A stretch of 38,576 nt of DNA from Bacilli bacterium. Lineage in GTDB: Bacteria > Bacillota_I > Bacilli_A > RF39 > UBA660. The notes beneath the pieces were generated by a model, which had not been told where the DNA came from, did no database searches, and saw nothing but the letters and a program-made list of their open reading frames with translations. The DNA lies in contig JAUNMV010000009.1 in NCBI GenBank assembly GCA_030531695.1, positions 1-38,576 on the forward strand, written 5' to 3'. Within the stretch, counting starts at the first letter, position 1, and every line of letters begins with the position of its first letter. Below, piece by piece: positions 1 through 8,467 of the stretch. The translations under genes and the position numbers were made by a program.

Positions 1-1083
1 ATATATAATCTCTTCTTTGTACCATTAGTATCTATTATTATATTTCCCTTATCTTTAATAGTATTATTTATACCAGTATTAACTCCAATATATAATATAT
101 TAACTAGTATATTAGAAAATATATCTATCTTATTAACTAATATAACTATAGGTAAATTTATATTTAAAAGATTAAATATATTTATATATATTCTATTATT
201 TATAATTATCTATATCTTAATAATAATTCTAAATAAACATAAAAAAGACTATTTAAAATACATATTCTTAGTATTAATAATTATCTATATAATCCCACCC
301 TTAATTAGTAGCCCATCATTATATATGATAGATGTTGGCCAAGGGGAATCTATAATACTAGTAGATAAGAATAAAACAATACTAATAGATACAGGAGGAC
401 TAAGTAGTTATAGTGATAATTCATGGAAAAGTACTAGTAAAAGTTACTCTATTGTAAGAAGCAAAACAGTTCCTTTACTTAAATCTTTAGGAGTTAAAAA
501 GATTAATAATATTATTCTCACTCACGGAGATTTCGACCACTTAGGAGAAACTCTAAATCTATTAAAGTATTATAAAGTAGATACTATAGTCATTAATTCA
601 AATTATAAAAATTACTTAGAAAGAAAAATAATAGATAAGCATAAAAATGTAGTTATAGGGTATGAAGGTTATGAAATAAATCTAAATAGTATAAATCTAA
701 TCCAATTAAATGAAGATTTGAATGATGAGAATGATTCGAGTCAAATCTACTATGTAACATATAAAGATAAAAGTATATTACTAACAGGAGATGCATCAAT
801 TAAATCAGAAAAACTGTTACTAGAAAAATATAATATAGGTCATATAGATATCTTAAAGGTAGGGCATCATGGATCAAAAACATCTACTTCAGTTGAACTA
901 TTAGAAAATACTACTCCAAATATTGCATTAATATCATGCGGATTAAATAATAAATTTAATCATCCAAATATTGAAACAATTAATAAATTAAATAAATATA
1001 AAATAAAGTATTATAGAACGGACTTGCAAGGAACAATAAAAGTGAACTTAGAAACATTAGACGTAAAATCTAATATTAAATAA
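1..1083 (+). CDS. comEC: ComEC/Rec2 competence protein, C-terminal part (5' end outside window)
   Basis: ComEC forms the inner-membrane channel that takes up single-stranded DNA during transformation. The reading frame is open from base 1, so the gene enters from upstream, and the ATG at 325 is internal. Bases 1-324 encode hydrophobic membrane helices, including an N-L-F-F-V-P-L-V segment typical of the end of the ComEC competence domain. From about base 325 there is a metallo-beta-lactamase-like domain: M-I-D-V-G-Q-G-E-S, the metal motif T-H-G-D-F-D-H-L-G, L-T-G-D-A and V-G-H-H-G-S. This is the normal ComEC order of channel followed by MBL domain. The family and the order are clear. Whether the cell is naturally transformable cannot be told from this fragment. 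Confidence 0.9.
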   Translation: MYNLFFVPLVSIIIFPLSLIVLFIPVLTPIYNILTSILENISILLTNITIGKFIFKRLNIFIYILLFIIIYILIIILNKHKKDYLKYIFLVLIIIYIIPPLISSPSLYMIDVGQGESIILVDKNKTILIDTGGLSSYSDNSWKSTSKSYSIVRSKTVPLLKSLGVKKINNIILTHGDFDHLGETLNLLKYYKVDTIVINSNYKNYLERKIIDKHKNVVIGYEGYEINLNSINLIQLNEDLNDENDSSQIYYVTYKDKSILLTGDASIKSEKLLLEKYNIGHIDILKVGHHGSKTSTSVELLENTTPNIALISCGLNNKFNHPNIETINKLNKYKIKYYRTDLQGTIKVNLETLDVKSNIK

Positions 1084-1148
1084 AAAAACAATAGAATAAC
1101 CTAATACAATGATATAAAATTAATTTATAAAGAATAGGAGTAATGAGT

Positions 1149-1451
1149 ATGGCAAAGAAAAAAGTAAAAGGTAACGGAACTATAGAAATAATATTAGGAT
1201 TAATACCATTTATTATTATATTACTATTTGCGATATCTACAGGAATAAAAGGAATAGGCTTTGCGCCAGGAGGGGATAGAACATATGGCTTAGAAGCTAT
1301 TTTATTTACGTTGGTAATAGTATTAGTATTTGCCAGAGCTTACCCATATATATCAATTCCAATTTTAGGATTATCAATATTCTTCTTATATAGAGGAATA
1401 AAAAAGAGAAAAGAATTTTATCAAAACAATCCAACAAAAAAACGTTCTTAA
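1149..1451 (+). CDS. Small membrane protein, unknown function
   Basis: A 100-residue protein not recognised as any family. It has a short Lys-rich N-terminus, a hydrophobic helix at about residues 11-32, a loop with G-F-A-P-G-G, one or two more helices at about 45-80, and a basic tail. This suggests an integral membrane protein with both ends in the cytoplasm. I chose ATG 1149 over ATG 1143 because the ribosome site TAGGAG (1135-1140) lies 8 nt before 1149 but only 2 nt before 1143. It lies between comEC and a terminator. No clear promoter is visible in 1084-1148, so it may be read from upstream. Confidence 0.7.
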   Translation: MAKKKVKGNGTIEIILGLIPFIIILLFAISTGIKGIGFAPGGDRTYGLEAILFTLVIVLVFARAYPYISIPILGLSIFFLYRGIKKRKEFYQNNPTKKRS

Positions 1452-1467
1452 TAGAATGTTTTTTTAT
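1437..1467 (+). terminator. Rho-independent terminator after the small membrane protein
   Basis: An 8-bp stem pairs AACGTTCT (1441-1448) with AGAATGTT (1453-1460), with one G-T pair and loop TAAT, followed by a T run. It overlaps the end of the coding region. Confidence 0.8.
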
Positions 1468-1477
1468 TTATATAAAA

Positions 1478-1506
1478 TTGAATTAAATAAAATATTTTGA
1501 TAAAAT
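1478..1506 (+). promoter_or_regulatory. Candidate SigA promoter for the glycine-rich pair
   Basis: TTGAAT (1478-1483) and TAAAAT (1501-1506) are 17 nt apart, just after a terminator and 36 nt before the chosen start codon. The -10 box is one base off consensus. The region is very AT-rich, so chance matches are possible. Confidence 0.5.
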
Positions 1507-1541
1507 TGATAATATAGGATAACTATGAGGAGATGATAAAA

Positions 1542-2930
1542 TTGAGAAAAAGAACTTATAAAAAATCAATTATCATTGTCCTTATTTTGTTTATAACTAT
1601 AGGTTTTGCCTATCTTTCAACAACCTTAAATATAAATGGAGCAGTAACATTTAGAGAAAATAATTGGGATATCCATTTTGAAAATCTTACAATAGTTAGT
1701 GAAGATGTAGAATATACATCATTAGAAATAGATAGTAATAATACAACTACAATTAATGCATCTATTAATTTTAAAGAACCTAGTGAAATATTTGAATATA
1801 CAGTAGATGTAGTTAATGCTGGTGGAGTAGATGCCTTATTTGATTCAATCACAAATAATCTAACTTCTACTAATCAAGAGTATATATCAGTAGATGTAAA
1901 ATACAATGATGGATCAACAATTAATCAAAATGATTTATTACGTATGGGTCAATCTAAAAGAATAAGAGTAAAAATAATTTATAACTATGATATAGATGAT
2001 TTACCAACTATATCACAAACAAGTGTGACAACTACTATAAATTATGTAAATGTTAATTTAAGAAACATATCTTATGATAGAAAAGTATGGAATTATGAAT
2101 TTACCGGATATGAACAAACTTTTATAACTCCCAAAACAGGAACTTACAAAGTTGAACTATGGGGAGCAAACGGTGGATCATATGTTAATTATCCATCGGG
2201 AAAAGGAGCATATGTTAGTGGAAATATAGAATTATCAAAAGGAAACAAGTTTTATGTAGTAGTTGGGAATAAGAGCGCATTTACTACTGGTTCTTGTTAT
2301 GAAACTAATAAAAATGCAACATATAATGGTTCATTATCTGGTGGATGTTCTATAGGCGGAGGGGCCACAGATATAAGAATCGTAAAAGGTAATGTTTGGT
2401 ATGATAGTCAATCACTTGCTTCTAGAATTATAGTGGCAGCTGGTGGTGGCGGAGGATTAAATTATTATAATGAAGAAACAGGAGAACCAGGTTCTGGAGG
2501 CGCTGGTGGTGGAATTAGAGGAATAGATGGAATAGGAAAAAATCCTAATTTAACAAATGCATCTCCAGGAAAAGGTGCAACACAAACAAAATACAAATTT
2601 GGATATTTCCCAAATAATTCAACTAGTACTGGTGGCGGAGGATATTACACAGGACAAGGTGGATATGGTGGAAATGCTGGTGGTGGATCATCATTCATAT
2701 CTGGTTATAAAGGATGTATCGCAATAACTGCAGAAGATGATTTAACCCCAATTTGTGTAGAAGAAACAGATCCTGAAGATCAAGATATATCTTGTTCTTA
2801 TCATTACTCAGGATATAGATTTACTAATGGAGTAATGATTCCTGGTAATGAATCAATGATAGATCCAGATGGCACAACAGTAACAGGACATTCTGGTAAT
2901 GGATATGCAAGAATTACATTAATAGATTAA
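1542..2930 (+). CDS. Secreted TasA-like-module protein with glycine-rich C-terminal domain (paralog 1)
   Basis: About 462 residues. A basic start and hydrophobic stretch end in I-G-F-A-Y-L-S-T-T-L, resembling the SipW-type signals of TasA/camelysin proteins. A beta-rich module follows to about residue 175, with F-E-Y-T-V-D-V-V-N-A-G-G-V-D-A-L matching the core of the other paralogs. From about residue 180 there is a glycine-rich domain like the ALK/LTK-type Gly_rich family: T-Y-K-V-E-L-W-G-A, G-G-G-A-T-D-I-R, R-I-I-V-A-A-G-G-G and G-G-G-S-S-F-I-S-G. There is no LPXTG motif. I prefer the TTG start at 1542: GAGGAG (1527-1532) abuts ATG 1533 but is well spaced for TTG 1542, and the protein then begins M-R-K-R like its paralogs. 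It is probably cotranscribed with the next gene. The fold is inferred from motifs; the ligand is unknown. Confidence 0.75.
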   Translation: MRKRTYKKSIIIVLILFITIGFAYLSTTLNINGAVTFRENNWDIHFENLTIVSEDVEYTSLEIDSNNTTTINASINFKEPSEIFEYTVDVVNAGGVDALFDSITNNLTSTNQEYISVDVKYNDGSTINQNDLLRMGQSKRIRVKIIYNYDIDDLPTISQTSVTTTINYVNVNLRNISYDRKVWNYEFTGYEQTFITPKTGTYKVELWGANGGSYVNYPSGKGAYVSGNIELSKGNKFYVVVGNKSAFTTGSCYETNKNATYNGSLSGGCSIGGGATDIRIVKGNVWYDSQSLASRIIVAAGGGGGLNYYNEETGEPGSGGAGGGIRGIDGIGKNPNLTNASPGKGATQTKYKFGYFPNNSTSTGGGGYYTGQGGYGGNAGGGSSFISGYKGCIAITAEDDLTPICVEETDPEDQDISCSYHYSGYRFTNGVMIPGNESMIDPDGTTVTGHSGNGYARITLID

Positions 2931-2944
2931 TCTAAGGAGAAACC

Positions 2945-4432
2945 ATGAGAAAGAAAAGAAGAACATTTCTTATAATCGCAACTATAATACTATTTATTAG
3001 TATTGGTTTTGCTGTGCTTTCAAGTAGTGTTTCTATTAATGGTTTATTTAATTTTACTAATAACTCTTGGAGTATAGTATTCAAAAATGTAGTAGTAGAT
3101 GATACTAGTGTTACAAAAACTGCTCCTACAATTAATCAAGATGAAGATACTATTACTTTTAGTGCAGAACTTAATAAACCTGATGATTATTATAGTTTTA
3201 ATGTAGATGTAGAAAATAATTCTACATTAGACGCTATGTTAGGTAGTATTACAGTAACTGGTATAACTTCACAATATTCAGATTATTTAGATTGTATAGT
3301 AACTTATTCTAATGGGGTTACTCCACATACTAATGATATTTTATATAAAACAGCAAGAGTTACTTTTAATATTAAATTACTTTATAAAGATATAACAGCT
3401 AGTCAAATACCAGCAAATACTTTAAGCCCTACAGTATCTATCACAATTAATTATAGACAAGCAAATAATAATGCAGTATTTGTAACTGATACAAATCATT
3501 GGAATTTTGATTATACTGGTACTCCACAAACATTTACTCCAATAAGAAATGGTAACTATAAAGTAGAACTATGGGGAGCACAAGGTGGACTAAAAGATAA
3601 TAATGACACTGTTCCAGGAAAAGGAGCTTATGTTTCTGGAAAAATTAATTTATTAAAAACTGATACATATCATGTCTATGTAGGACAAAATAATAATATT
3701 GCTCAAGAACCTTCATTTAATGGATGTATTAGTTCAACAGCTAATGGTACACCTGGAGGCGGAGCAACAGATTTAAGAATGAGTACCTCTACAAACTGGT
3801 ATGATTTTGATTCTCTAAAGACCAGAGTAATAGTAGCTGCTGGAGGCGGAGCGTCAACAAGAGATCATGATTATCCATCAAGCCCAGCAGGTGGATTATA
3901 TGGATATACTCATGCGGGAAGTTCAGGAAAAAGTTTAAAGACTGCAGCTACTCAAATAAGTCCAGGTAGAGATACAGGTTCAACTTATTCACCATTATCA
4001 AATGGTTCCTTTGGTATAGGATCTCCTACAGGAGCAACAGGAGGATCAGGATACTTTGGAGCTGCTGGTGGTAGATGGATAGATGGTGGAGGCGGTGGAG
4101 GTTCTTCCTTCATATCAGGACATGCTGGATGTGTCGCAATAGCTGAGTCATCTACAGAAAACAATATTACTTTTAAAACTGATACAAATGAAGTTGCTTG
4201 TAACAGTAATACTTCAGCTACTTATAATAGTTCAGGGTATAATACAGATCCAAAATGTAGTATTCACTATAGTACCAAAGTATTTACTGATACAGTTATG
4301 ATAGATGGTAAAGGATACAGTTGGACAACTGTAAAGGCATCAACCCCAACTGGTATGCCTAATAAGAATGGTATAGGTACTGTTATGGGTAATACTGGTA
4401 ACGGTTTTGCTAAAATTACATTGATTAGTTAA
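2945..4432 (+). CDS. Secreted TasA-like-module protein with glycine-rich C-terminal domain (paralog 2)
   Basis: A 495-residue sister of the preceding protein, 14 nt downstream with ribosome site AAGGAG. The layout is the same. The signal-like segment reads I-S-I-G-F-A-V-L-S-S-S. The N-terminal module contains N-K-P-D-D-Y-Y-S-F-N-V-D-V-E-N-N-S-T-L-D-A-M and ends near N-Y-R-Q-A-N. A glycine-rich domain from about residue 180 contains Y-K-V-E-L-W-G-A-Q-G-G, G-G-G-A-T-D-L-R, V-I-V-A-A-G-G-G and G-G-G-S-S-F-I-S-G. Both proteins end in G-N-G-[YF]-A-[RK]-I-T-L-I. Several Cys residues in the C-terminal domain could form disulfides. There is no cell-wall sorting signal. Extracellular or surface location is well supported; function is not known. 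Confidence 0.75.
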   Translation: MRKKRRTFLIIATIILFISIGFAVLSSSVSINGLFNFTNNSWSIVFKNVVVDDTSVTKTAPTINQDEDTITFSAELNKPDDYYSFNVDVENNSTLDAMLGSITVTGITSQYSDYLDCIVTYSNGVTPHTNDILYKTARVTFNIKLLYKDITASQIPANTLSPTVSITINYRQANNNAVFVTDTNHWNFDYTGTPQTFTPIRNGNYKVELWGAQGGLKDNNDTVPGKGAYVSGKINLLKTDTYHVYVGQNNNIAQEPSFNGCISSTANGTPGGGATDLRMSTSTNWYDFDSLKTRVIVAAGGGASTRDHDYPSSPAGGLYGYTHAGSSGKSLKTAATQISPGRDTGSTYSPLSNGSFGIGSPTGATGGSGYFGAAGGRWIDGGGGGGSSFISGHAGCVAIAESSTENNITFKTDTNEVACNSNTSATYNSSGYNTDPKCSIHYSTKVFTDTVMIDGKGYSWTTVKASTPTGMPNKNGIGTVMGNTGNGFAKITLIS

Positions 4433-4466
4433 AGAATATGTTGTAGTATAAAACATATTCTTTTTA
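4431..4466 (+). terminator. Rho-independent terminator after the glycine-rich pair
   Basis: A perfect 12-bp stem: AAAGAATATGTT (4431-4442) pairs with AACATATTCTTT (4452-4463), followed by more T. The stem begins inside the stop codon. Confidence 0.9.
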
Positions 4467-4538
4467 TATGTAATTTTTATGTATAGATATGGACTTTTAT
4501 TTATAATTTTGTTACATTATTTTTAGGTGGTGGGAAGA

Positions 4539-5444
4539 ATGGAAAATATTGAAAATGTAATTGATAAAGTAGATGAAACTTCCCTTGCACATTCTTTTTA
4601 TGACGCTTGTAGCGATAAAGTTTTTAAAGATTATATAGACGGTTTAAATATTGAAGAATCCATTCTTATGAAATATACATCTTCCTTACAAGATGCTTTT
4701 TTAGAGTGTAAAAATTGTAAGAAATGTAAAGGATTAGATACTTGCAAAAATGAAAATAAAGGATATGTATATACTCCTAATAAAATGAAAAATACAATTA
4801 ACTTTTCATATGATGCGTGTGAATATGAAAAAGAAAGAATCAAAAGTGATGCATACAAAGACAATCTAGACTTATTTGAAATGCCACTAGATATTCAAAA
4901 TGCAACATTTAAAGATTTATATAAAGGCTCTAGAAGTAGAATACCAATACTTAATTACTGTAAAGAGTTTATGACTAAGTATTTAAAAGGTGAAAGAGTA
5001 AAAGGAATTTACTTAACAGGATCTTTTGGATCCGGAAAAACATACTTAATCGCAGCACTATTTAATGAATTAGCTAAAAAAGATATTAAAAGTGTATCAG
5101 TTTATTTTCCAGACTTTTTAACAAGTCTAAAATCATCATTTAATACAAATTTTGGTGAAAGAATTAATTATATAAAAAAGGTTCCCTTATTACTACTAGA
5201 CGATATAGGAGCAGAGAACTGCAGTAACTGGTCAAGAGATGAAATATTAGGTCCAATACTACAATATAGAATGGACAATCACTTACCAACTTTCTTTACT
5301 TCTAATCTGACACTAGAAGAATTAGAATCAGCCTTATCTATAACATCAAGTGGAGTAGATAAAGTAAAGGCTAGAAGGATAATTGAAAGAATAAAACAAT
5401 TAACCGAGACATTAGAACTAATTAGTGAGAGTAGGAGGGATTAA
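4539..5444 (+). CDS. dnaI: DnaI, replicative helicase loader (AAA+ ATPase)
   Basis: DnaI loads the replicative helicase onto DNA at initiation and restart. The 301-residue length is normal for the family. The N-terminal helicase-binding region has a zinc-type Cys cluster at C57, C60, C63 and C69. The C-terminal AAA+ domain has Walker A G-S-F-G-S-G-K-T (161-168) and Walker B L-L-L-L-D-D (217-222). I chose ATG 4539 because AGGTGG (4525-4530) is 8 nt upstream; the earlier GTGs at 4527 and 4530 lie in that ribosome site. In Bacillus dnaI lies near thrS and after dnaB. Here thrS is near, but dnaB is not in the window; surface-protein genes occupy its usual place. A TATAAT at 4502-4507 may be the -10, without a good -35. 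Confidence 0.93.
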   Translation: MENIENVIDKVDETSLAHSFYDACSDKVFKDYIDGLNIEESILMKYTSSLQDAFLECKNCKKCKGLDTCKNENKGYVYTPNKMKNTINFSYDACEYEKERIKSDAYKDNLDLFEMPLDIQNATFKDLYKGSRSRIPILNYCKEFMTKYLKGERVKGIYLTGSFGSGKTYLIAALFNELAKKDIKSVSVYFPDFLTSLKSSFNTNFGERINYIKKVPLLLLDDIGAENCSNWSRDEILGPILQYRMDNHLPTFFTSNLTLEELESALSITSSGVDKVKARRIIERIKQLTETLELISESRRD

Positions 5445-7369
5445 TGATGGAGTTACTAGAAGATATATTACAAGATTCAATTAAAGGTAAGAGAGATAGA
5501 CTGGGCAATGCCGAGCTATCTTTCTATGCCAAAGATGACTGTAATGTATTTATTAGTACTCTTTTTCATTGTCTACAAGAAATAGTAGAAAAGTATCCAG
5601 ATACATATGATTTATATGATGCTGAATTATTCTTTGATTATGTAAGATTTATAAGAGATAATAATGATGAATTTGATGAAGAAAATTTTAAGAAAAAAGT
5701 GGCAAAAATAAATAAAAAGATAGATTATATAATTAAAGAAAAATTAAAGAATAAAAAGAAACGTATTAAAGAATTAACAATCTTTAAAGAAGAACTAGAT
5801 GAATTTAAAAGTTATATTACAAATAAAGATAATTTAGAAACAGATTTTATTAATTATTTATTAGAGTCTCCTAGAAATATTAAATATATAGATATGGTAT
5901 TTGAAAAAATGCCAGATGTTATGCAGATAAAAGATGAAAGAGGATCATCATTATTTAGTAATATTATTGAAAGATATTTTACTGCTATAGATAAAGAAGA
6001 AGCAAATGATATAGCTTATTATAAAAATTTATTACTATTAATGAATACTAAAAGAGAATTCAAAATATTAGAAAAGGATAAAAAGAGGATTCTTACTGAT
6101 ATTTATAATAAAGTAAATAGTTTAGCTAGTGATAAAAAGAAAGCTAAAAGTAATACAACTAAATTAAAAGCTTTAGAAGATTTAAAAAATATAATTAAGC
6201 CTCAAGTTAGTAAAAAGATAGCTCTAAATGATATAGCAAAAAAATATAACATAGATATTAATTTTAAAAGTAATGTAATTGATACTGTTAAAAATCATAA
6301 GATTGAATTAAATAAAGATAATTATCCCGATAGAAGATTTATTAAAGATTATGTATTATCAATTGATGGAGAAGATTCTATTGAAATAGATGATGCATTG
6401 AGTTGTACTAAGTTATCTAATGGACATTATTTATTAGGCGTACATATAGCATCTATATTAGGTTATTTTGATTATGCTTCCGATGTTGTACAAACAGCAT
6501 TTGATAGAGTTCATTCTATTTACTTACATAATAAAGTAAAAGGTAGTGAAGGGATGATTCCAATATTTCCACTAGACTTTTCAGCAAACTATGGATCTTT
6601 ACTAGAAGGACAAGATAGATTAACAAGAAGTTATTTATTTGAAATAGATAAAAAAGGAAATATTGTTAAAGAAGAATTTGTTAAGTCTATAATTAATAAT
6701 AATAAACAAGCTACTTATGATGAGATAAATGATGTAATAGAAAATGGTAGTAGTAATGAAGAATTAAATAATACAGTTAAAAATCTTAATGAAGTAACGA
6801 AGTTATTAAGAAAAAAATATAAATCAAATGAAATATATGAACTTATTAAAGAGAATAATGATGATTCATCTGAATTAAAAGTTAAAAGAAAAGGTTCTCA
6901 AGAAATAGTTTATAGAGCTATGACTTTAACTGGTAATAGAGTTGCTAATTACTTTGCTGATAATAATTATCCATGTTTATATAGAGTACATAATGTACCT
7001 GAAAAATTAAATGAAAAGATTGAATCATTAGTAAATAGTTTAGTAGATAACTATGGAGGAGATCAAAAAGAAAAACTATATAAACTTGTAACAGAAATAT
7101 ATCCTAAAAGTACATATGATTTAAAAGGATCGCATACAGGTTTAAAATTAGACCATTATTGTCACTGTACATCAGGACTTAGAAGAAGTGCAGATATAAT
7201 GGTAGAACATGCCTTAGAGATATGTCATGATAAAACACCTACAGTAGAAGAATTAGCAGATCTACACATAGAAATATTAGAAAAAAGAGATATTATAAAA
7301 GAAAAAGAAGATGCTCTAGATTGGTTTGTAGGAGATGTTAATAAGTCACTTAGAATGAAGAAGTTCTAA
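5444..7369 (+). CDS. Divergent RNB-family (RNase II/R-like) exoribonuclease
   Basis: About 641 residues, starting inside the dnaI stop codon (ATG 5444; ATG 5447 also fits the AGGAGG site). RNB enzymes degrade RNA 3' to 5' with metal ions held by four acidic residues. The core is seen at D308-G-E-D-S-I-E-I-D-D317, then L-L-G-V-H-I-A, and near the C-terminus T-G-L-K-L-D-H-Y-C-H-C-T-S-G-L-R-R-S-A-D, matching the RNB end motif with its double Arg. Two oddities: the second of the four acidic positions is Glu314 instead of Asp, and the protein has no S1 domain after the catalytic domain and no obvious cold-shock domains before it. Instead there are about 300 charged helical residues. A role in RNA decay is likely; activity and substrate are uncertain. 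Confidence 0.8.
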   Translation: MMELLEDILQDSIKGKRDRLGNAELSFYAKDDCNVFISTLFHCLQEIVEKYPDTYDLYDAELFFDYVRFIRDNNDEFDEENFKKKVAKINKKIDYIIKEKLKNKKKRIKELTIFKEELDEFKSYITNKDNLETDFINYLLESPRNIKYIDMVFEKMPDVMQIKDERGSSLFSNIIERYFTAIDKEEANDIAYYKNLLLLMNTKREFKILEKDKKRILTDIYNKVNSLASDKKKAKSNTTKLKALEDLKNIIKPQVSKKIALNDIAKKYNIDINFKSNVIDTVKNHKIELNKDNYPDRRFIKDYVLSIDGEDSIEIDDALSCTKLSNGHYLLGVHIASILGYFDYASDVVQTAFDRVHSIYLHNKVKGSEGMIPIFPLDFSANYGSLLEGQDRLTRSYLFEIDKKGNIVKEEFVKSIINNNKQATYDEINDVIENGSSNEELNNTVKNLNEVTKLLRKKYKSNEIYELIKENNDDSSELKVKRKGSQEIVYRAMTLTGNRVANYFADNNYPCLYRVHNVPEKLNEKIESLVNSLVDNYGGDQKEKLYKLVTEIYPKSTYDLKGSHTGLKLDHYCHCTSGLRRSADIMVEHALEICHDKTPTVEELADLHIEILEKRDIIKEKEDALDWFVGDVNKSLRMKKF

Positions 7370-7378
7370 GGGCTTTTT
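7349..7378 (+). terminator. Probable terminator after the RNB gene
   Basis: A 7-bp stem of CTTAGAA (7349-7355) and TTCTAAG (7364-7370) with an 8-nt loop, followed by GGC and five T. It overlaps the stop codon and is weaker than the others here. Confidence 0.55.
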
Positions 7379-7380
7379 AT

Positions 7381-7409
7381 TTGACATAAAAACTCAACTA
7401 ATGTATAAT
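7381..7409 (+). promoter_or_regulatory. Perfect-consensus SigA promoter for the M23 peptidase gene
   Basis: TTGACA (7381-7386) and TATAAT (7404-7409) are separated by exactly 17 nt. Transcription should start near 7416, only about 20 nt before the start codon. It is the closest match to consensus in the window. Confidence 0.88.
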
Positions 7410-7435
7410 ATACTCCGTCTTAAGGAGTGATATAC

Positions 7436-8185
7436 GTGAATAAGCGTGAACTTTATGAATTTAAAAGTAAATGCATACTCATGGTTTCAGTAATCTTAAT
7501 ACTAGTATCAGTAGTTTTAACATCAAATAGTGTAATTTCTATTGAGAACTTTGAATTAACTACAATTAACATAAAAGAAATGGCTACTGCTAGTGTTGCA
7601 TTAAAAACTGGAGAAGTCACTGATAAAAAGAAAAAATTAATTGAAGTAACAGATACTGAAGTTGCAAAAGAAGAAAAGAAAGAAACAGAAGTAAGAAATC
7701 TTTCTGCTACTACAAGAACGTGGTATCTACCTACAGAATATGGAACTATTTCACAATATCCAAGCTATTACCATGTAGCTTATGATATTACTTCTCCTAG
7801 AGGAAGTAATGAAGTTGTATATCCTGTAGCTGCAGGTGTCATATCTAGTATATATACAGATAATGCAGGAGCATTAATAGTAACAGTAAGACATAATATT
7901 GATGGATTGGTTTTTACATCTCAATATGTCCATTTATCAAGATATGCAGATATTTATGTAGGACAAGAAGTAACACCATTTACTCCATTAGGATGGATGG
8001 GTACAACAGGATGGTCTACGGGAGTACATCTACATTTAGCATTAATGGATTGTAACTTATTTGGTGGAACAGATATGTGCAGTGATTTAGGTGGATGGAT
8101 CAATTATCAAAAAATAAAATATCAACAAGGATTCACTGGATTAGGTAATGCTATGGATGTACCATATCAGTGGTATAGCCGCTAA
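7436..8185 (+). CDS. Membrane-anchored M23 (LytM/lysostaphin-like) peptidase
   Basis: M23 peptidases cut peptide cross-bridges of peptidoglycan with a zinc ion. About 249 residues: a hydrophobic anchor at about 12-32, a Lys/Glu-rich spacer to about 85, then the peptidase domain. Putative zinc ligands are H113 and D117 (H-V-A-Y-D) and H200 in H198-L-H200, with H166 in Y-V-H-L-S also typical. The usual H-x-G-x-D Gly is Ala here, but all ligands are present, so it is probably active. I prefer GTG 7436: AAGGAG (7422-7427) overlaps the upstream GTG 7427 but is 8 nt from 7436. It has its own strong promoter and acts outside the membrane, probably in wall remodelling. Confidence 0.85.
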   Translation: MNKRELYEFKSKCILMVSVILILVSVVLTSNSVISIENFELTTINIKEMATASVALKTGEVTDKKKKLIEVTDTEVAKEEKKETEVRNLSATTRTWYLPTEYGTISQYPSYYHVAYDITSPRGSNEVVYPVAAGVISSIYTDNAGALIVTVRHNIDGLVFTSQYVHLSRYADIYVGQEVTPFTPLGWMGTTGWSTGVHLHLALMDCNLFGGTDMCSDLGGWINYQKIKYQQGFTGLGNAMDVPYQWYSR

Positions 8186-8196
8186 AATAAAAAATA

Positions 8197-8225
8197 TTTA
8201 CAAAAAACTAACTTAATGATATTAT
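8197..8225 (+). promoter_or_regulatory. Promoter for the thrS T-box leader
   Basis: TTTACA (8197-8202) and TATTAT (8220-8225) have a 17-nt spacer. Transcription would start near 8232, just ahead of the T-box stem I region. Confidence 0.65.
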
Positions 8226-8231
8226 AAGTTT

Positions 8232-8447
8232 GTACAAGAAATGCATAGACAAAGGATACGATTGATAAGGACAATCTTTTAAGAGAATTTGTGGTTGGTG
8301 TAAACAAATAAGACCCTTATGGATTACTACCTTTAGAGCAGAACATAATAGAGTTCCGGCAGTAGCCGTTATCAATAAGTAAGTAAAACCGAGGATGGTA
8401 CCGTGCTTATGCACTCCTATATATTTTTTGTATATGGGAGTTTTTTT
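8232..8447 (+). ncRNA. T-box riboswitch leader (threonyl-tRNA sensing)
   Basis: T-box leaders bind uncharged tRNA and then disrupt a terminator. Hallmarks seen: AAGAGA at 8281-8286, GGTTGGTGTAAAC at 8293-8305 (stem I region), TAAGG pairing with CCTTA in stem I, a CGGC-AGTA-GCCG hairpin (8357-8368), and the T-box core GAGGATGGTACCGTGC (8391-8406), whose TGGT bulge pairs with a tRNA ACCA end. The candidate specifier is ACC at 8329-8331 within ACTACC (8326-8331), followed by TTTAGAG. ACC is a Thr codon and agrees with thrS downstream. The overlapping TAC (Tyr) cannot be excluded from sequence alone. Confidence 0.88.
8413..8447 (+). terminator. T-box regulated terminator
   Basis: ACTCCTATATA (8413-8423) pairs with TATATGGGAGT (8431-8441) with one G-T pair, followed by seven T. 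It sits directly after the T-box core, as expected for transcription attenuation. Confidence 0.88.
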
Positions 8448-8467
8448 GTATAATGGAGGTATTTTTT

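Noticed and set aside
1533-1541. ATG 1533 as start of the first glycine-rich protein
   Set aside because: It abuts the GAGGAG ribosome site with no spacing; TTG 1542 is better placed and matches the paralog N-termini.
8208-8414. Open frame on the - strand across the thrS leader
   Set aside because: It is antisense to the T-box riboswitch and has no coding features.
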